From DASUCS01 sp041166745 (lineage in GTDB: Bacteria; Actinomycetota; Acidimicrobiia; Acidimicrobiales; JACDCH01), in NCBI GenBank assembly GCA_041166745.1, contig JBEEGH010000028.1, positions 1-64,000 on the forward strand: a stretch of DNA of 64,000 nucleotides. The letters are read 5' to 3'. The notes beneath the pieces were generated by a model. The model was given only the letters and a program-made list of their open reading frames with translations, was not told the DNA's origin and searched no databases. This document shows, piece by piece, positions 35,019 through 43,617 of this stretch (position 1 is its first letter; each line of letters opens with the position of its first letter). A program made the position numbers and the translations under genes.

Positions 35019-36172
35019 TGCGCGGGCGGCGGGTGCTGATCCATCTGACGACGACGGACATCAGCCTGGCGTTGCTGTTGCAACCGCAACTCCGGGCGTT
35101 CGCCGACGCGGGCTACGACGTGATCGGCATGTCGGCGCCCGGGCCGTACGTCGACGACCTCACCCGCGACGGCATCCGCCACGAACCGGTCGCACACTTC
35201 ACGCGCCGGATGGCACCTCACCACGATGCGCTCGCGTTGGCCGAGCTCCGGCGCGCGTTCCGACGCATCGAGCCCGACATCGTGCACACCCACAATCCGA
35301 AACCCGGTGTGCTCGGGCGGCTGGCGGCCCGCGCGGCGCGGGTGCCCGCAGTGGTGAACACGGTGCATGGGTTGTACGCCCTCCCGAGCGATCGCGCCGC
35401 GAAGCGTTTGGTCGTCTACGGCCTGGAACGGCTCGCGGCGAAGTGCTCGCAGGCCGAGCTCGTGCAGAACGAAGAGGATGTTCCCGTCCTCGACCGTCTC
35501 GGCATCTGCGCGCCGAAGGTCCGGCTGCTGGGGAACGGCATCGATCTCGCCCGCTTCGATGCCGCCGCCGGCGTTGCTAACCGCGCCGCCGTCCGGGCCG
35601 AACTCGAAATCGATGACGAAACGATCGTCGTGGGCGCCGTCGGCCGGCTGGTCGCCGAGAAGGGCTATCGCGAGCTCTTTGCCGCGGCGCGTGCATTGAG
35701 GAGCACCGCGCCGAATGTCCGCGTGCTGGTCGTCGGCCCCGCCGACACCGACAAGGCGGATGCCATCAGTCAGACCGAGCTCACCGATGCCAGGGCCACG
35801 AGCGGCGTGCGGTTCCTGGGCGAACGCCGTGACGTCGAGCGCCTGTATGCCGCGATGGACGTGTTCATCATCGCGTCGTGGCGCGAAGGCTTCTCGCGTT
35901 CGGGGATGGAAGCGGCCGCGATGGGGCTACCCGTGATCGCGACGGACGTGCGCGGCTGCCGCCAAGTCGTCGAGCACGAGCGCACCGGCCTGCTGATTCC
36001 CGTCAGAGACGCCGCGGCGATCCGCGATGCGGTCACGCGGCTGGCGGCGCACGCCGACCTACGCCGCAAGATGGGCGAGGCCGGTGTCGATCTGGCGCGT
36101 CGGGAGTTCGACCAGCAGCGCGTGATCGACATCACGTTGGCCACATACGACGACGTGTTGAGCTCACGGTGA
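35018..36172 (+). CDS. Glycosyltransferase family 4
   Basis: A 384-residue GT-B retaining glycosyltransferase. The N-terminal domain has DIVHTHNPKPGVLGRLAARAA and the C-terminal nucleotide-sugar domain has VGRLVAEKGYRELF and EGFSRSGMEAAAMGLPVIAT with the E(x7)E pair. It starts with ATG in a TGATG overlap with the GNAT gene. It adds a sugar to the lipid-linked glycan on the inner membrane face. Confidence 0.92.
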   Translation: MRGRRVLIHLTTTDISLALLLQPQLRAFADAGYDVIGMSAPGPYVDDLTRDGIRHEPVAHFTRRMAPHHDALALAELRRAFRRIEPDIVHTHNPKPGVLGRLAARAARVPAVVNTVHGLYALPSDRAAKRLVVYGLERLAAKCSQAELVQNEEDVPVLDRLGICAPKVRLLGNGIDLARFDAAAGVANRAAVRAELEIDDETIVVGAVGRLVAEKGYRELFAAARALRSTAPNVRVLVVGPADTDKADAISQTELTDARATSGVRFLGERRDVERLYAAMDVFIIASWREGFSRSGMEAAAMGLPVIATDVRGCRQVVEHERTGLLIPVRDAAAIRDAVTRLAAHADLRRKMGEAGVDLARREFDQQRVIDITLATYDDVLSSR

Positions 36173-36756
36173 TCCGCGCCGGCACCGCTCGAGATGCGCG
36201 CCGCGCCGCGGAGCTCCATGCGTCGGCGATCTCCGAAGGCTTCCTGCCCCGGCTCGGGCCGCGTTTCCTCGCGAGGCTCTACCGCACCGTGGTGAACGAC
36301 GAGCGGTCCTTTCTCCTCGTCGCCGAAGACGAAGGCCGCATCGTCGGCATGATCGCCGGCACCGAGGACGTACACGCGCTGTATCGCCGGTTCCTGCGCG
36401 GCGAGGGCATCATCGCGGCGGTCGTGGCCGCGCCGAACGTGGTGCGCAACCTCAGATCAGTGCTCGAGACGTTGCGTTACGGCGGCTCGAGCACGACGGA
36501 GCTGCCGCCGGCCGAGCTGCTCGCGGTCGCCGTCGACGAGGCAGCGCGCGGAAAGGGCGCCGGTCGCGCGCTCGTCGATGCCCTCACCTCCGAGTTCGCT
36601 CGCCGGGGAACCTCGTCCTCCAAGGTGGTCGTCGGTGCGGCCAACGATCCCGCGCTCGGCCTGTACCGCGCGTGCGGGTACCGCGACGCGTCGACCGTGG
36701 AAGTGCACCGCAACGTTGCATCCCAGGTGTTGGTGTGGTCGTCACCGGCGCGCTGA
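36169..36756 (+). CDS. GNAT-family N-acetyltransferase
   Basis: A 195-residue single GNAT domain. The cofactor loop is VDEAARGKGAGRALVDALTSE (about 119-139), followed by NDPALGLYRACGYR, both typical. It is GTGA-coupled to the glycosyltransferase. A sugar-N-acetyltransferase role paired with the DegT aminotransferase downstream would make an N-acetylated amino sugar, as in bacillosamine-type routes; this is inference from context. Confidence 0.85.
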   Translation: MIRAGTARDARRAAELHASAISEGFLPRLGPRFLARLYRTVVNDERSFLLVAEDEGRIVGMIAGTEDVHALYRRFLRGEGIIAAVVAAPNVVRNLRSVLETLRYGGSSTTELPPAELLAVAVDEAARGKGAGRALVDALTSEFARRGTSSSKVVVGAANDPALGLYRACGYRDASTVEVHRNVASQVLVWSSPAR

Positions 36757-37676
36757 TCAGCGCGCTGCTCGTGTCACCCGCAGCGATGTGGGTGGCCCGG
36801 CGGACCGGTCTCGTCGACCGTCCCGGTCCGCTCAAGGTGCACGCAAAACCCGTCCCCTACCTCGGCGGGCTCGCCGTGGCCGCCGGGCTGGCGTGGGGAG
36901 TCGGCGCGACGCGCCCGAGCCTGCTCGTGCCCCTCGGTGCCGCGCTCGCGCTCGGCATCTTCGACGACGCAACCGACCTGTCGCCGCTGTCTCGGCTGAT
37001 CGGTGAGCTCACGATCGGCGCCGCCGTCGGCGTCTGCTTGCCGCTGGGCGACCAACGCGTCGTCGGGGTGGTCTTCGCCGCGCTCGTCACCCTGGTGTTG
37101 TGCAACGGCGTCAACATGATCGACGGGCTCGACGGGCTTGCCGGTGGAACGGCGGTGGTCGCGGCGCTCGGCTTCTACGTCGTGCTCACGGGCGACGGCG
37201 CGACCATCGCGATCGCGTTGGCCGCCGGTCTCGCCGCCTTTCTCGTGTTCAACCTGCCGCCGGCCCGCATGTATCTCGGCGACGGTGGGGCGTACCTCGC
37301 CGGCACCGCCCTCGCGGCGCTCTTCCTGCTCGCGTGCCGGTCGGGCTCCGGGGTTTCGTTCGGTGGCGCCGCTCTCCTCGTCGGCTATCCGGTGGTGGAA
37401 CTCGTGTTCACCGTGGTCCGCCGCGGCGTGCAGCGGAAATCGCCGCTGAAGGGCGATCGGCACCATGTGTACGACCAGTTACACGCCCGCGGCGCGTCCA
37501 CATCGATGGCGGCGCTGGCCTGCGTTGCGTTTCAGGCCGTGCTCGTCAGCGTCGCGATCGCCGTGGCGCCGCGGTCGGCCACGGCTGGTCTGGTGGTCGC
37601 GTGCGTGTGCGGCATGATGATCCTCGTAGCCGGGTACCTGACCGGGTTCCTGGCACCCCGTACGAGGAGATCATGA
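36735..37676 (+). CDS. WecA/MraY-type polyprenyl-phosphate sugar-phosphate transferase
   Basis: A 313-residue integral membrane enzyme starting glycan assembly by moving a HexNAc-phosphate from UDP-sugar to polyprenyl phosphate. Motifs: GIFDDATDLSPLSRL (Asp-Asp Mg site), NMIDGLDGLAGG, NLPPARMYLGDGGAYLAG, and the nucleotide-binding KGDRHHVYDQL near residue 255. About ten helices. The GTG at 36735 overlaps the GNAT gene by 22 bases and gives the expected N-terminal helix. Confidence 0.9.
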   Translation: MVVTGALISALLVSPAAMWVARRTGLVDRPGPLKVHAKPVPYLGGLAVAAGLAWGVGATRPSLLVPLGAALALGIFDDATDLSPLSRLIGELTIGAAVGVCLPLGDQRVVGVVFAALVTLVLCNGVNMIDGLDGLAGGTAVVAALGFYVVLTGDGATIAIALAAGLAAFLVFNLPPARMYLGDGGAYLAGTALAALFLLACRSGSGVSFGGAALLVGYPVVELVFTVVRRGVQRKSPLKGDRHHVYDQLHARGASTSMAALACVAFQAVLVSVAIAVAPRSATAGLVVACVCGMMILVAGYLTGFLAPRTRRS

Positions 37677-38905
37677 CCCTGCCCGCAGCTCTGGGCGGAC
37701 CCCCCGCCTTTCCTGACCGGCTTCGGTTCGCCCGCCCTCTCACCCCACCCCTCGACGACATCGTCCGCCGGTTACGGCCGTCGTACGAGGCCGGCATGCT
37801 GACGAACGGCCCGCTGCTCCGCGAGCTCGAAGAACGTCTCGCCGCTCGGCTCGGCGTCGCCCACGTCATCGGCACGTCGAGTTGCACCACCGGGCTGATC
37901 CTCACGCTGCAGGCCATCGGTCCTCGCGACCAGGTGGTGTTGCCGAGCTTCACGTTCTCGGCGACGGCGCACGCCATCGCGTGGAACGGTCTCACTCCCG
38001 TCTTCGCCGAATGCAACCCCTCCTCGCTCCAACTCGACCCCGCCGATGCGGAATCGCGGCTGGCGTCCAGCGGGGCGGGCGCCATCGTGGCGACGCACGT
38101 GTTCGGGGCACCCGCACCGGTGCAAGAGCTCACCGAGTTGGCCAACCGGCGCGGGGTGCCGCTCGTGTTCGACGCGGCCCACGGTCTCGGCACGATGTAC
38201 GCCGGCAAGCCGGTCGGAGGCTTCGGCGTGGCCGAGATCTTCAGCATGAGCCCGACGAAGCTGGTCGTCGCCGGTGAAGGCGGGATCGTTTCGACGAACG
38301 ACGCCAGCCTTGCCGAGTCGGTCCGCATGGGCCGCGACTACGGCGACCCCGGCGACTACGACACGCTCTTCCCGGGGCTCAACGCACGCTTGTCCGAGTT
38401 CCATGCAGCCACCGCGCTCGTATCGCTCGACCACCTCGACGAACAGGTCGAGGTGCGACGGGCGCTCGCCGATCGGTACCTCAAGGGTCTGGTCGATGTG
38501 CCGGGGCTCCGGACGCCGACCGTGGGCCCCGACGACATCGCCAACTACAAGGACTTCACGGTGATGTTCGACGACGCGTTCGGTCTCGACCGCGACACGG
38601 TCGCCGCCGCGCTCGACGCGGACGGGATCGAAACCCGCCGATACTTCTGGCCGCCGGTGCACCGCCATCAGGCCTACGCCCACCTGTCGAAGACCGACCT
38701 TCCGGTGACGGATCGCGCCGCGGGGTCGGTGCTGTCACTGCCGATGTTCGGCGACCTCAGCGACGACGAGGTCGACGGTGTCGTGGACGCGTTGCGATCG
38801 ATCCACGACAACGCCGAGGCCATCGCGGCCGCGGCCAGGGTCGGAGCCGGTGCCGGTGCCGGAGCCGGCGTGTCGATGGCCTCGCGATCATCCGCAGGCG
38901 ATTGA
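37673..38905 (+). CDS. DegT/DnrJ/EryC1 sugar aminotransferase
   Basis: A 410-residue PLP-dependent aminotransferase acting on keto-sugar nucleotides. The PLP lysine is in FSMSPTKLVVAGEGG; the cofactor acid is in VFDAAHGLG; the N-terminal GTSSCTTGLILTLQA contacts phosphate. The protein ends with a Gly/Ala repeat (VGAGAGAGAG) that looks like simple-sequence expansion. ATGA overlap with the WecA-like gene. No nucleotide-sugar dehydratase lies in this cluster, so its keto-sugar must come from elsewhere. Confidence 0.9.
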   Translation: MTLPAALGGPPAFPDRLRFARPLTPPLDDIVRRLRPSYEAGMLTNGPLLRELEERLAARLGVAHVIGTSSCTTGLILTLQAIGPRDQVVLPSFTFSATAHAIAWNGLTPVFAECNPSSLQLDPADAESRLASSGAGAIVATHVFGAPAPVQELTELANRRGVPLVFDAAHGLGTMYAGKPVGGFGVAEIFSMSPTKLVVAGEGGIVSTNDASLAESVRMGRDYGDPGDYDTLFPGLNARLSEFHAATALVSLDHLDEQVEVRRALADRYLKGLVDVPGLRTPTVGPDDIANYKDFTVMFDDAFGLDRDTVAAALDADGIETRRYFWPPVHRHQAYAHLSKTDLPVTDRAAGSVLSLPMFGDLSDDEVDGVVDALRSIHDNAEAIAAAARVGAGAGAGAGVSMASRSSAGD

Positions 38906-39504
38906 CACTCGCAGGGCTGCCGTTCGTGCGGCCGCCCCGACTTCACGGCATCGCGGCGGTCGTCGCGCTCGGCGCCATCGTCGGCGTTCCACTCCTGTCC
39001 GCCTTCTTCCCCCGCTCGGCGGCGCGGTTGGCCGTGCCCTTGCTCGCGATCACGAGCGTCGGGATCTTCTTGACCGTTCCCGACACCGAACGGGTGAGTT
39101 TGGTGATGGCGGTCATGCTGGTCGCGGCGGTCGTGTGCCTCGCATCAGAGATCACGCCGAATCAGTGGGCGATCGCCGCGACCGCCCTCGTCGTCATCGG
39201 GGTCGCGATCCTGGACAGTGCCGGCCGCGGCGCCGCGATCGTGCGGGCCACGGGCTGTTTCGGTGTGCTGCTCGCCGCGCCTCTCGCCGAGTGGCTGAAC
39301 CGGTTGCGCACGAACGCCGAACTCGAGCGCCGGTCGAACACCATCGTGCTCGTGGTCGCGCATTGCCTGGTTGTCGGGTTCGCGTCGCGGGCGCTGATCC
39401 GCGAGACGTCGATGACCCTTGTCGTGCCCGCGGTCGGGGGCGCGCTCTTCCTCACCGCAGTGCTGTTGTTCGCAGTGTCTCGACCGGCAGCAACGGAACC
39501 GTGA
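38902..39504 (+). CDS. Small multi-pass membrane protein
   Basis: A 200-residue hydrophobic protein with about six membrane segments (for example GIAAVVALGAIVGVPLLSAF, IAATALVVIGVAIL, TLVVPAVGGALFLTAVLLF). TTG start overlapping the aminotransferase stop (TTGA) and its own stop overlapping the next glycosyltransferase start (GTGA). I do not recognise the family. Position suggests a part in glycan transport or assembly. Confidence 0.65.
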   Translation: MTLAGLPFVRPPRLHGIAAVVALGAIVGVPLLSAFFPRSAARLAVPLLAITSVGIFLTVPDTERVSLVMAVMLVAAVVCLASEITPNQWAIAATALVVIGVAILDSAGRGAAIVRATGCFGVLLAAPLAEWLNRLRTNAELERRSNTIVLVVAHCLVVGFASRALIRETSMTLVVPAVGGALFLTAVLLFAVSRPAATEP

Positions 39505-40613
39505 CGCGCCGATTGCGGGTGCTGTGGGTCATCAAGGGACTAGGACCGGGTGGGGCCGAGCGGCTGCTGGTGTCCGTCGCGCGCGCCGCGGATCACGACG
39601 CCGTGACCTACGAGGTGGCGTACGTCCTGCCGTGGAAGAACCACCTCGTCGGCGAGCTGGCCGACGCCGGCGTGGCAACTCACCTGCTCGGCGGCCGGCG
39701 CGGGCTCGCCGATCCGCGGTGGCTCTATCGGTTGCGGCGGCTACTGCGGCGCGACTTCGACATCGTGCACGTGCACTCCCCCGCGGTCGCGGCGGCGGTG
39801 CGTCCGATCGTGCGATCGATGCGCCGGCGGCCGGCCCTCGTTGCGACCGAGCACAACCTGTGGTCGTCGTTCGGACGGGTGACGCGTGCGACGAACCGCG
39901 CCTCGCTCGCCCTCGACGATCTCCATCTCGCGGTCTCCGATGAGGTGCGGGAGTCGATGTCGCCGAAGGCGCGCACCCGTACGGAGGTCGTCGTGCACGG
40001 AGTGCCGGTCGACGAGTTGGACGCACGTCGCGCGGAACGCGCAACGCAGCGGGCCACCTTTGGGCTGGACGACGACGATGTCGTGGTGACGACCGTGGCC
40101 AACATGCGATGGACCAAGGACTACCCGACGTTGTTGCGCGCCGCGGTCACCGTCACGGCTCACCATCCGCACGTGCGGTTCTTCGCCGCCGGTCAGGGGC
40201 CCCTCGAAGCGGAGGTGCGCGCGAAGGCCGAGCGGCTCGGGCTCGGCGAGCGCTTTCGCGTTCTCGGCTACGTCGACGACACGGCCGCGCTCCTCAGCGC
40301 CAGCGACGTGTTCGTCCTCGCGTCGCGAGTGGAGGGACTGCCGATCGCGCTGCTCGAGGCCATGGCCATGAGGCTGCCGGTGGTCGCCACCGCCGTCGGC
40401 GGAACACCAACGGCCGTGACCGACGGCGTCGAAGGTCGGCTCGTGCGCGCCGGGCGTCCCGACGAGTTGGCCGCGGCCATCGGCGACGTCGCGAGCGATG
40501 CCGAGCGCCGGCGATCGATGGGTGCCGCCGCGGCCCGCCGAGTGCGCGAATTCGACATCGAGCGCGCCGCGCGACAACTCGAGTCGCTCTACGCCGGGCT
40601 AGTGGCGCGGTGA
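39501..40613 (+). CDS. Glycosyltransferase family 4
   Basis: A 370-residue GT-B glycosyltransferase. The N-terminal glycine loop is IKGLGPGGAERLL, typical of GT4 enzymes; DIVHVHSPAVAAAVRP and EHNLWSSFGR line the acceptor side. The C-terminal sugar-nucleotide domain has ANMRWTKDYPTLL and EGLPIALLEAMAMRLPVVAT with E(x7)E. GTG start overlapping the upstream stop. It is a second sugar-adding enzyme for the same glycan. Confidence 0.92.
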   Translation: MTRRLRVLWVIKGLGPGGAERLLVSVARAADHDAVTYEVAYVLPWKNHLVGELADAGVATHLLGGRRGLADPRWLYRLRRLLRRDFDIVHVHSPAVAAAVRPIVRSMRRRPALVATEHNLWSSFGRVTRATNRASLALDDLHLAVSDEVRESMSPKARTRTEVVVHGVPVDELDARRAERATQRATFGLDDDDVVVTTVANMRWTKDYPTLLRAAVTVTAHHPHVRFFAAGQGPLEAEVRAKAERLGLGERFRVLGYVDDTAALLSASDVFVLASRVEGLPIALLEAMAMRLPVVATAVGGTPTAVTDGVEGRLVRAGRPDELAAAIGDVASDAERRRSMGAAAARRVREFDIERAARQLESLYAGLVAR

Positions 40614-41434
40614 GCTGGACGTCCGGGCTACGTCGAGCCGTGGCGCAGACCGTGAAGGCGACCGCCGCCGGAGTCGACGTCGTGCGCCGTCCGAAGGCCG
40701 GGATCACCGTGCTCCTGTACCACCGCGTCGGCGGCGTGTCGGAGTCCGCGGTCGACCTGCCCGTCGACCTGTTCGAAGCGCAGATGGCGGAGATCGCCCA
40801 CCGAGCAATGACGCTCGATGACGCACTCGACGCGCTCGCCGGTCGCACGCCCCCGACGGAACGCGACATCGTCGTGACCTTCGACGACGGCACGGCCGAC
40901 TTCGCCGATCGCGCGCTGCCGATCCTTGTCGAGCACGGTGTGCCCGCGGTCGTGTACATCGCGACGGGGTTCATCGAGGCGGCTCGCTCGTTCCCATGGG
41001 CCGCGCCGCCGGTGTCGTGGGCCGCGCTGCGTGACGCCGCGGGCACCGGGCTCGTCACGATCGGCTCGCACACCGACGGTCACACCTTGCTCGACCGGGT
41101 CGACGGGCCGACGGCCGCGAGCGAACTCGACCGCTCGATCGATCTCATCGGCGAACGGCTCGAGCTGGCGGTGGCGCACTTCGCCTACCCCAAGGCCCAA
41201 GCTCCGAACGCGGCCGCCGCCGCCGAGGTGCGTCGCCGCTTCCGCTCCGCCGCGCTCGCTGGTACGACGGCCAACGTCTACGGCCACACCGACCCGTACC
41301 GGCTGGCGCGCTCGCCCATCCAGGTGGGCGACGGGATGCGGTGGTTCCGGCGCAAGGCCGCGGGCGGCATGGCGGTCGAAGACGCGCTCCGCCGTCTCGC
41401 CAACCGCAACCGCTACGCCAACACCGTCACCTGA
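40610..41434 (+). CDS. Polysaccharide deacetylase (NodB-homology domain)
   Basis: A 274-residue carbohydrate esterase 4 protein. The catalytic base/metal motif TFDDGTADF is near residue 90 and the metal-binding SHTDGH near 152, with FAYPKAQ as the third motif. It removes N-acetyl groups from a glycan. No signal peptide is visible, although the first 20 residues are slightly hydrophobic. GTGA overlap with the glycosyltransferase; last gene of the polysaccharide operon, 18 bases before palindrome copy 4. Confidence 0.88.
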   Translation: MSWTSGLRRAVAQTVKATAAGVDVVRRPKAGITVLLYHRVGGVSESAVDLPVDLFEAQMAEIAHRAMTLDDALDALAGRTPPTERDIVVTFDDGTADFADRALPILVEHGVPAVVYIATGFIEAARSFPWAAPPVSWAALRDAAGTGLVTIGSHTDGHTLLDRVDGPTAASELDRSIDLIGERLELAVAHFAYPKAQAPNAAAAAEVRRRFRSAALAGTTANVYGHTDPYRLARSPIQVGDGMRWFRRKAAGGMAVEDALRRLANRNRYANTVT

Positions 41435-41452
41435 CTCCCACCGACCCTTGCG

Positions 41453-41500
41453 AAATCCAGTGCATAGCAACACAAAAATGTGTTGCTATGCACGGGATTT
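41453..41500. repeat. 48-bp palindromic repeat, copy 4
   Basis: A 22-bp stem with loop AAAA and one mismatch: arm position 7 is A in the left arm and the right arm carries the C version. Position 17 is A in both arms, paired with T, where copies 1-3 have G paired with C. It lies between the deacetylase stop and the start of the LLM oxidoreductase, marking the end of the polysaccharide operon. The mismatch looks like an intermediate between the A form and the C form seen in copy 5. Confidence 0.93.
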
Positions 41501-41515
41501 GCTAACCAGGGCGGG

Positions 41516-42445
41516 GTGGACCTTCGGATTTTCACCGAGCCGCAGCAGGGGGCGTCGTACGCCACGCTGCTGACCGTGGCGACGACCGCGGAGAAGCTCG
41601 GCTTCGACGCCTTCTTCCGGTCGGATCACTACATCGCCTTCGAAGGTGATGGGCTTCCCGGGCCGACAGATGCGTGGGTCACGCTCGCCGCGCTTGCACG
41701 GGAGACGTCGACCATCCGGCTCGGCACGCTCGTGTCGCCCGTGACCTTCCGGTACCCCGGGCAGCTCGCCATCGAAGTCGCGCAGGCCGACCAGATGTCC
41801 GGCGGCCGCATCGAGCTCGGCCTCGGCGCCGGATGGAACGACGTCGAGCACCGCGCCAACGGCATCCCGTTCCCGCCGACGGGCGAGCGCTTCGAGATGC
41901 TCGAGGATCAGCTCGCGATCGTGACCGGCATGTGGAAGACGCCCACCGGCGAGACCTTCACGCACGCGGGCAAGCGGCAGAGCGTCGAGGGCTCGCCGGG
42001 GCTGCCGAAGCCCGCGCAGCACGACGAGCGGAGCGGCGGGGTTCCGATCGTGATGGGCGGATGGGGCGCCAAGCGCACCCCGCGACTCGCGGCGCAGTAC
42101 GCCGCCGAGTACAACCTGCCGTTCTCGCCTGCCGCGAACGCGGCGGATCAGTTCGCCATCGCGCGGGCGGCGTGCGAGCGCGCCGATCGCGACCCGGCCA
42201 CGCTCACCTTGTCGGCCGCGGTGGTCGCATGCTGCGGAGAGGACGACGCCGCGTTCGTGCGGCGCGCCAAGGCAATCGGCCAGGACCCCGAGCAGCTGCG
42301 CAAGAACCAGCTCGGCGGCACCACGGCCGAGGTCGCGGCGCGCGCCAGGGAGTACGCCGACGCGGGCGCGCAGCGCCTCTACCTCCAGATCCTCGACCTC
42401 AGCGACGTCGAGCATCTGCACCTCCTGGCCGAGACACTGCGCTGA
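41516..42445 (+). CDS. F420-dependent LLM-class oxidoreductase
   Basis: A 309-residue luciferase-like protein of the TIGR03560 type, which uses F420 or FMN. It begins MDLRIFTEPQQGASY, and the barrel shows FFRSDHY, RLGTLVSPVTFRYPGQLA and GRIELGLGAGWNDVEH, all typical. The GTG at 41516 lies 16 bases after palindrome copy 4 and follows AGGGCGGG, a fair ribosome binding site. TGATG overlap with the amidohydrolase gene. The substrate is unknown. Confidence 0.9.
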   Translation: MDLRIFTEPQQGASYATLLTVATTAEKLGFDAFFRSDHYIAFEGDGLPGPTDAWVTLAALARETSTIRLGTLVSPVTFRYPGQLAIEVAQADQMSGGRIELGLGAGWNDVEHRANGIPFPPTGERFEMLEDQLAIVTGMWKTPTGETFTHAGKRQSVEGSPGLPKPAQHDERSGGVPIVMGGWGAKRTPRLAAQYAAEYNLPFSPAANAADQFAIARAACERADRDPATLTLSAAVVACCGEDDAAFVRRAKAIGQDPEQLRKNQLGGTTAEVAARAREYADAGAQRLYLQILDLSDVEHLHLLAETLR

Positions 42446-43617
42446 TGCCCAAGGCTCTGCACGAGACGCAACGACTGTCGTTCGATGGCGCGGTCGACGC
42501 CGACGGGCACATCCTCGAGCCGCCCGACCTGTGGGAGACGTACCTCGAGCCCGAGTACCGCGATCGCGCGCTGCGGTTCGTGCGCGACGAGAACGGGCTC
42601 GAGGAGCTCGAGATCGGCGGCGAGCGCTCGCGCATGAGCCGGCGCGGGTTTCCGTCCACCCTCGGCGCCATGGGCGACCCCGATCTGCGGTCGATGCAAC
42701 TCGACCCCGAGCGCACGTACGTCGGCGAGGCGCCGTTCGGCAGCATGGACCCCGACGAACGCCTCAAGGTGCTCGACGCCGAGCACATCGACGCGGCGGT
42801 GCTCTACACGACCGTCGGGCTGCTGTGGGAGGCCGAGCTCGAGGACGCCGAACTGTCCCAGGCCTACACCCGCGCCTACAACCGGTGGATCTGCGAGTTC
42901 TGCTCCGGCAGTGAGCGGCTGGTCCCGACCGCGCATCTCTCGTTGAGCGATCCGGTCGCCGCCGCGCACGAGCTCGAGCGCGCCGTCGGTGAGGGAGCGC
43001 GCGGCGCGTACGTCGCGCCGTTCACCCACGACGGTCGACCGCTCGGCCACGCGGACAACGATCCGGTGTTCGCAGCGGCGCAAGATCTCGACGTGCCGTT
43101 CGCCATCCATCCGACGTTCGAACCGCAATGGACGAAGGGCACGCGGTTCGGCGCGTGGGAGAACGTGAAGCAGCTGCGCCTGCTGGCGTCGGTCACCGCA
43201 TCCGATGGCGTGCGCCAGCAGTTCACGACGTTGTTCGACTACGGCGTGTTCGATCGCTTCCCGCGGCTGAAGGTCATCGTGCTCGAGTCGGGCGGGGGCT
43301 GGATCGGCTACTGGCTCGATCGCATCGACGCGGTGTACGGCCACACGTTCATCGGCACACGCGTGCCGCTCGAGCACAAGCCGAGCGACTACTTCCGGGA
43401 GCGCATCTGGATCTCGTGCGATCCCGACGAGCGCACGATCCCGGCGCTGGCCGACCGCTTCGGCGACCGGTTCCTGTGGGCGTCTGACTTCCCGCACGCC
43501 GACCACACGCCGGAGTACATCAACGATCTCGACGAGCTCGTCGATGCCTTTCCCGAACCACGCCGCGCCGCGTTTCTCGGCGGCAACGCCCGCTCGCTGT
43601 TCGGGATCACCCCCTGA
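42445..43617 (+). CDS. Amidohydrolase-family protein (2-pyrone/ACMSD type)
   Basis: A 390-residue metal-dependent hydrolase or decarboxylase of the amidohydrolase_2 (ACMSD-like) group. The first metal motif is VDADGHILEPPDLWE; later features are FAIHPTFEP, LESGGGWIGYWLDR and SDFPHADHTPE near residue 352. These proteins act on cyclic or aromatic acid intermediates. It shares single-base TGATG overlaps with both neighbours and is a distant paralogue of the gene at 47671. Confidence 0.88.
   Translation: MPKALHETQRLSFDGAVDADGHILEPPDLWETYLEPEYRDRALRFVRDENGLEELEIGGERSRMSRRGFPSTLGAMGDPDLRSMQLDPERTYVGEAPFGSMDPDERLKVLDAEHIDAAVLYTTVGLLWEAELEDAELSQAYTRAYNRWICEFCSGSERLVPTAHLSLSDPVAAAHELERAVGEGARGAYVAPFTHDGRPLGHADNDPVFAAAQDLDVPFAIHPTFEPQWTKGTRFGAWENVKQLRLLASVTASDGVRQQFTTLFDYGVFDRFPRLKVIVLESGGGWIGYWLDRIDAVYGHTFIGTRVPLEHKPSDYFRERIWISCDPDERTIPALADRFGDRFLWASDFPHADHTPEYINDLDELVDAFPEPRRAAFLGGNARSLFGITP

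Noticed and set aside
34074..38905. A secondary-metabolite gene cluster
   Set aside because: Neither polyketide nor peptide synthetase genes are present, and the WecA-like, Wzm/Wzt and BY-kinase genes point to a surface polysaccharide.
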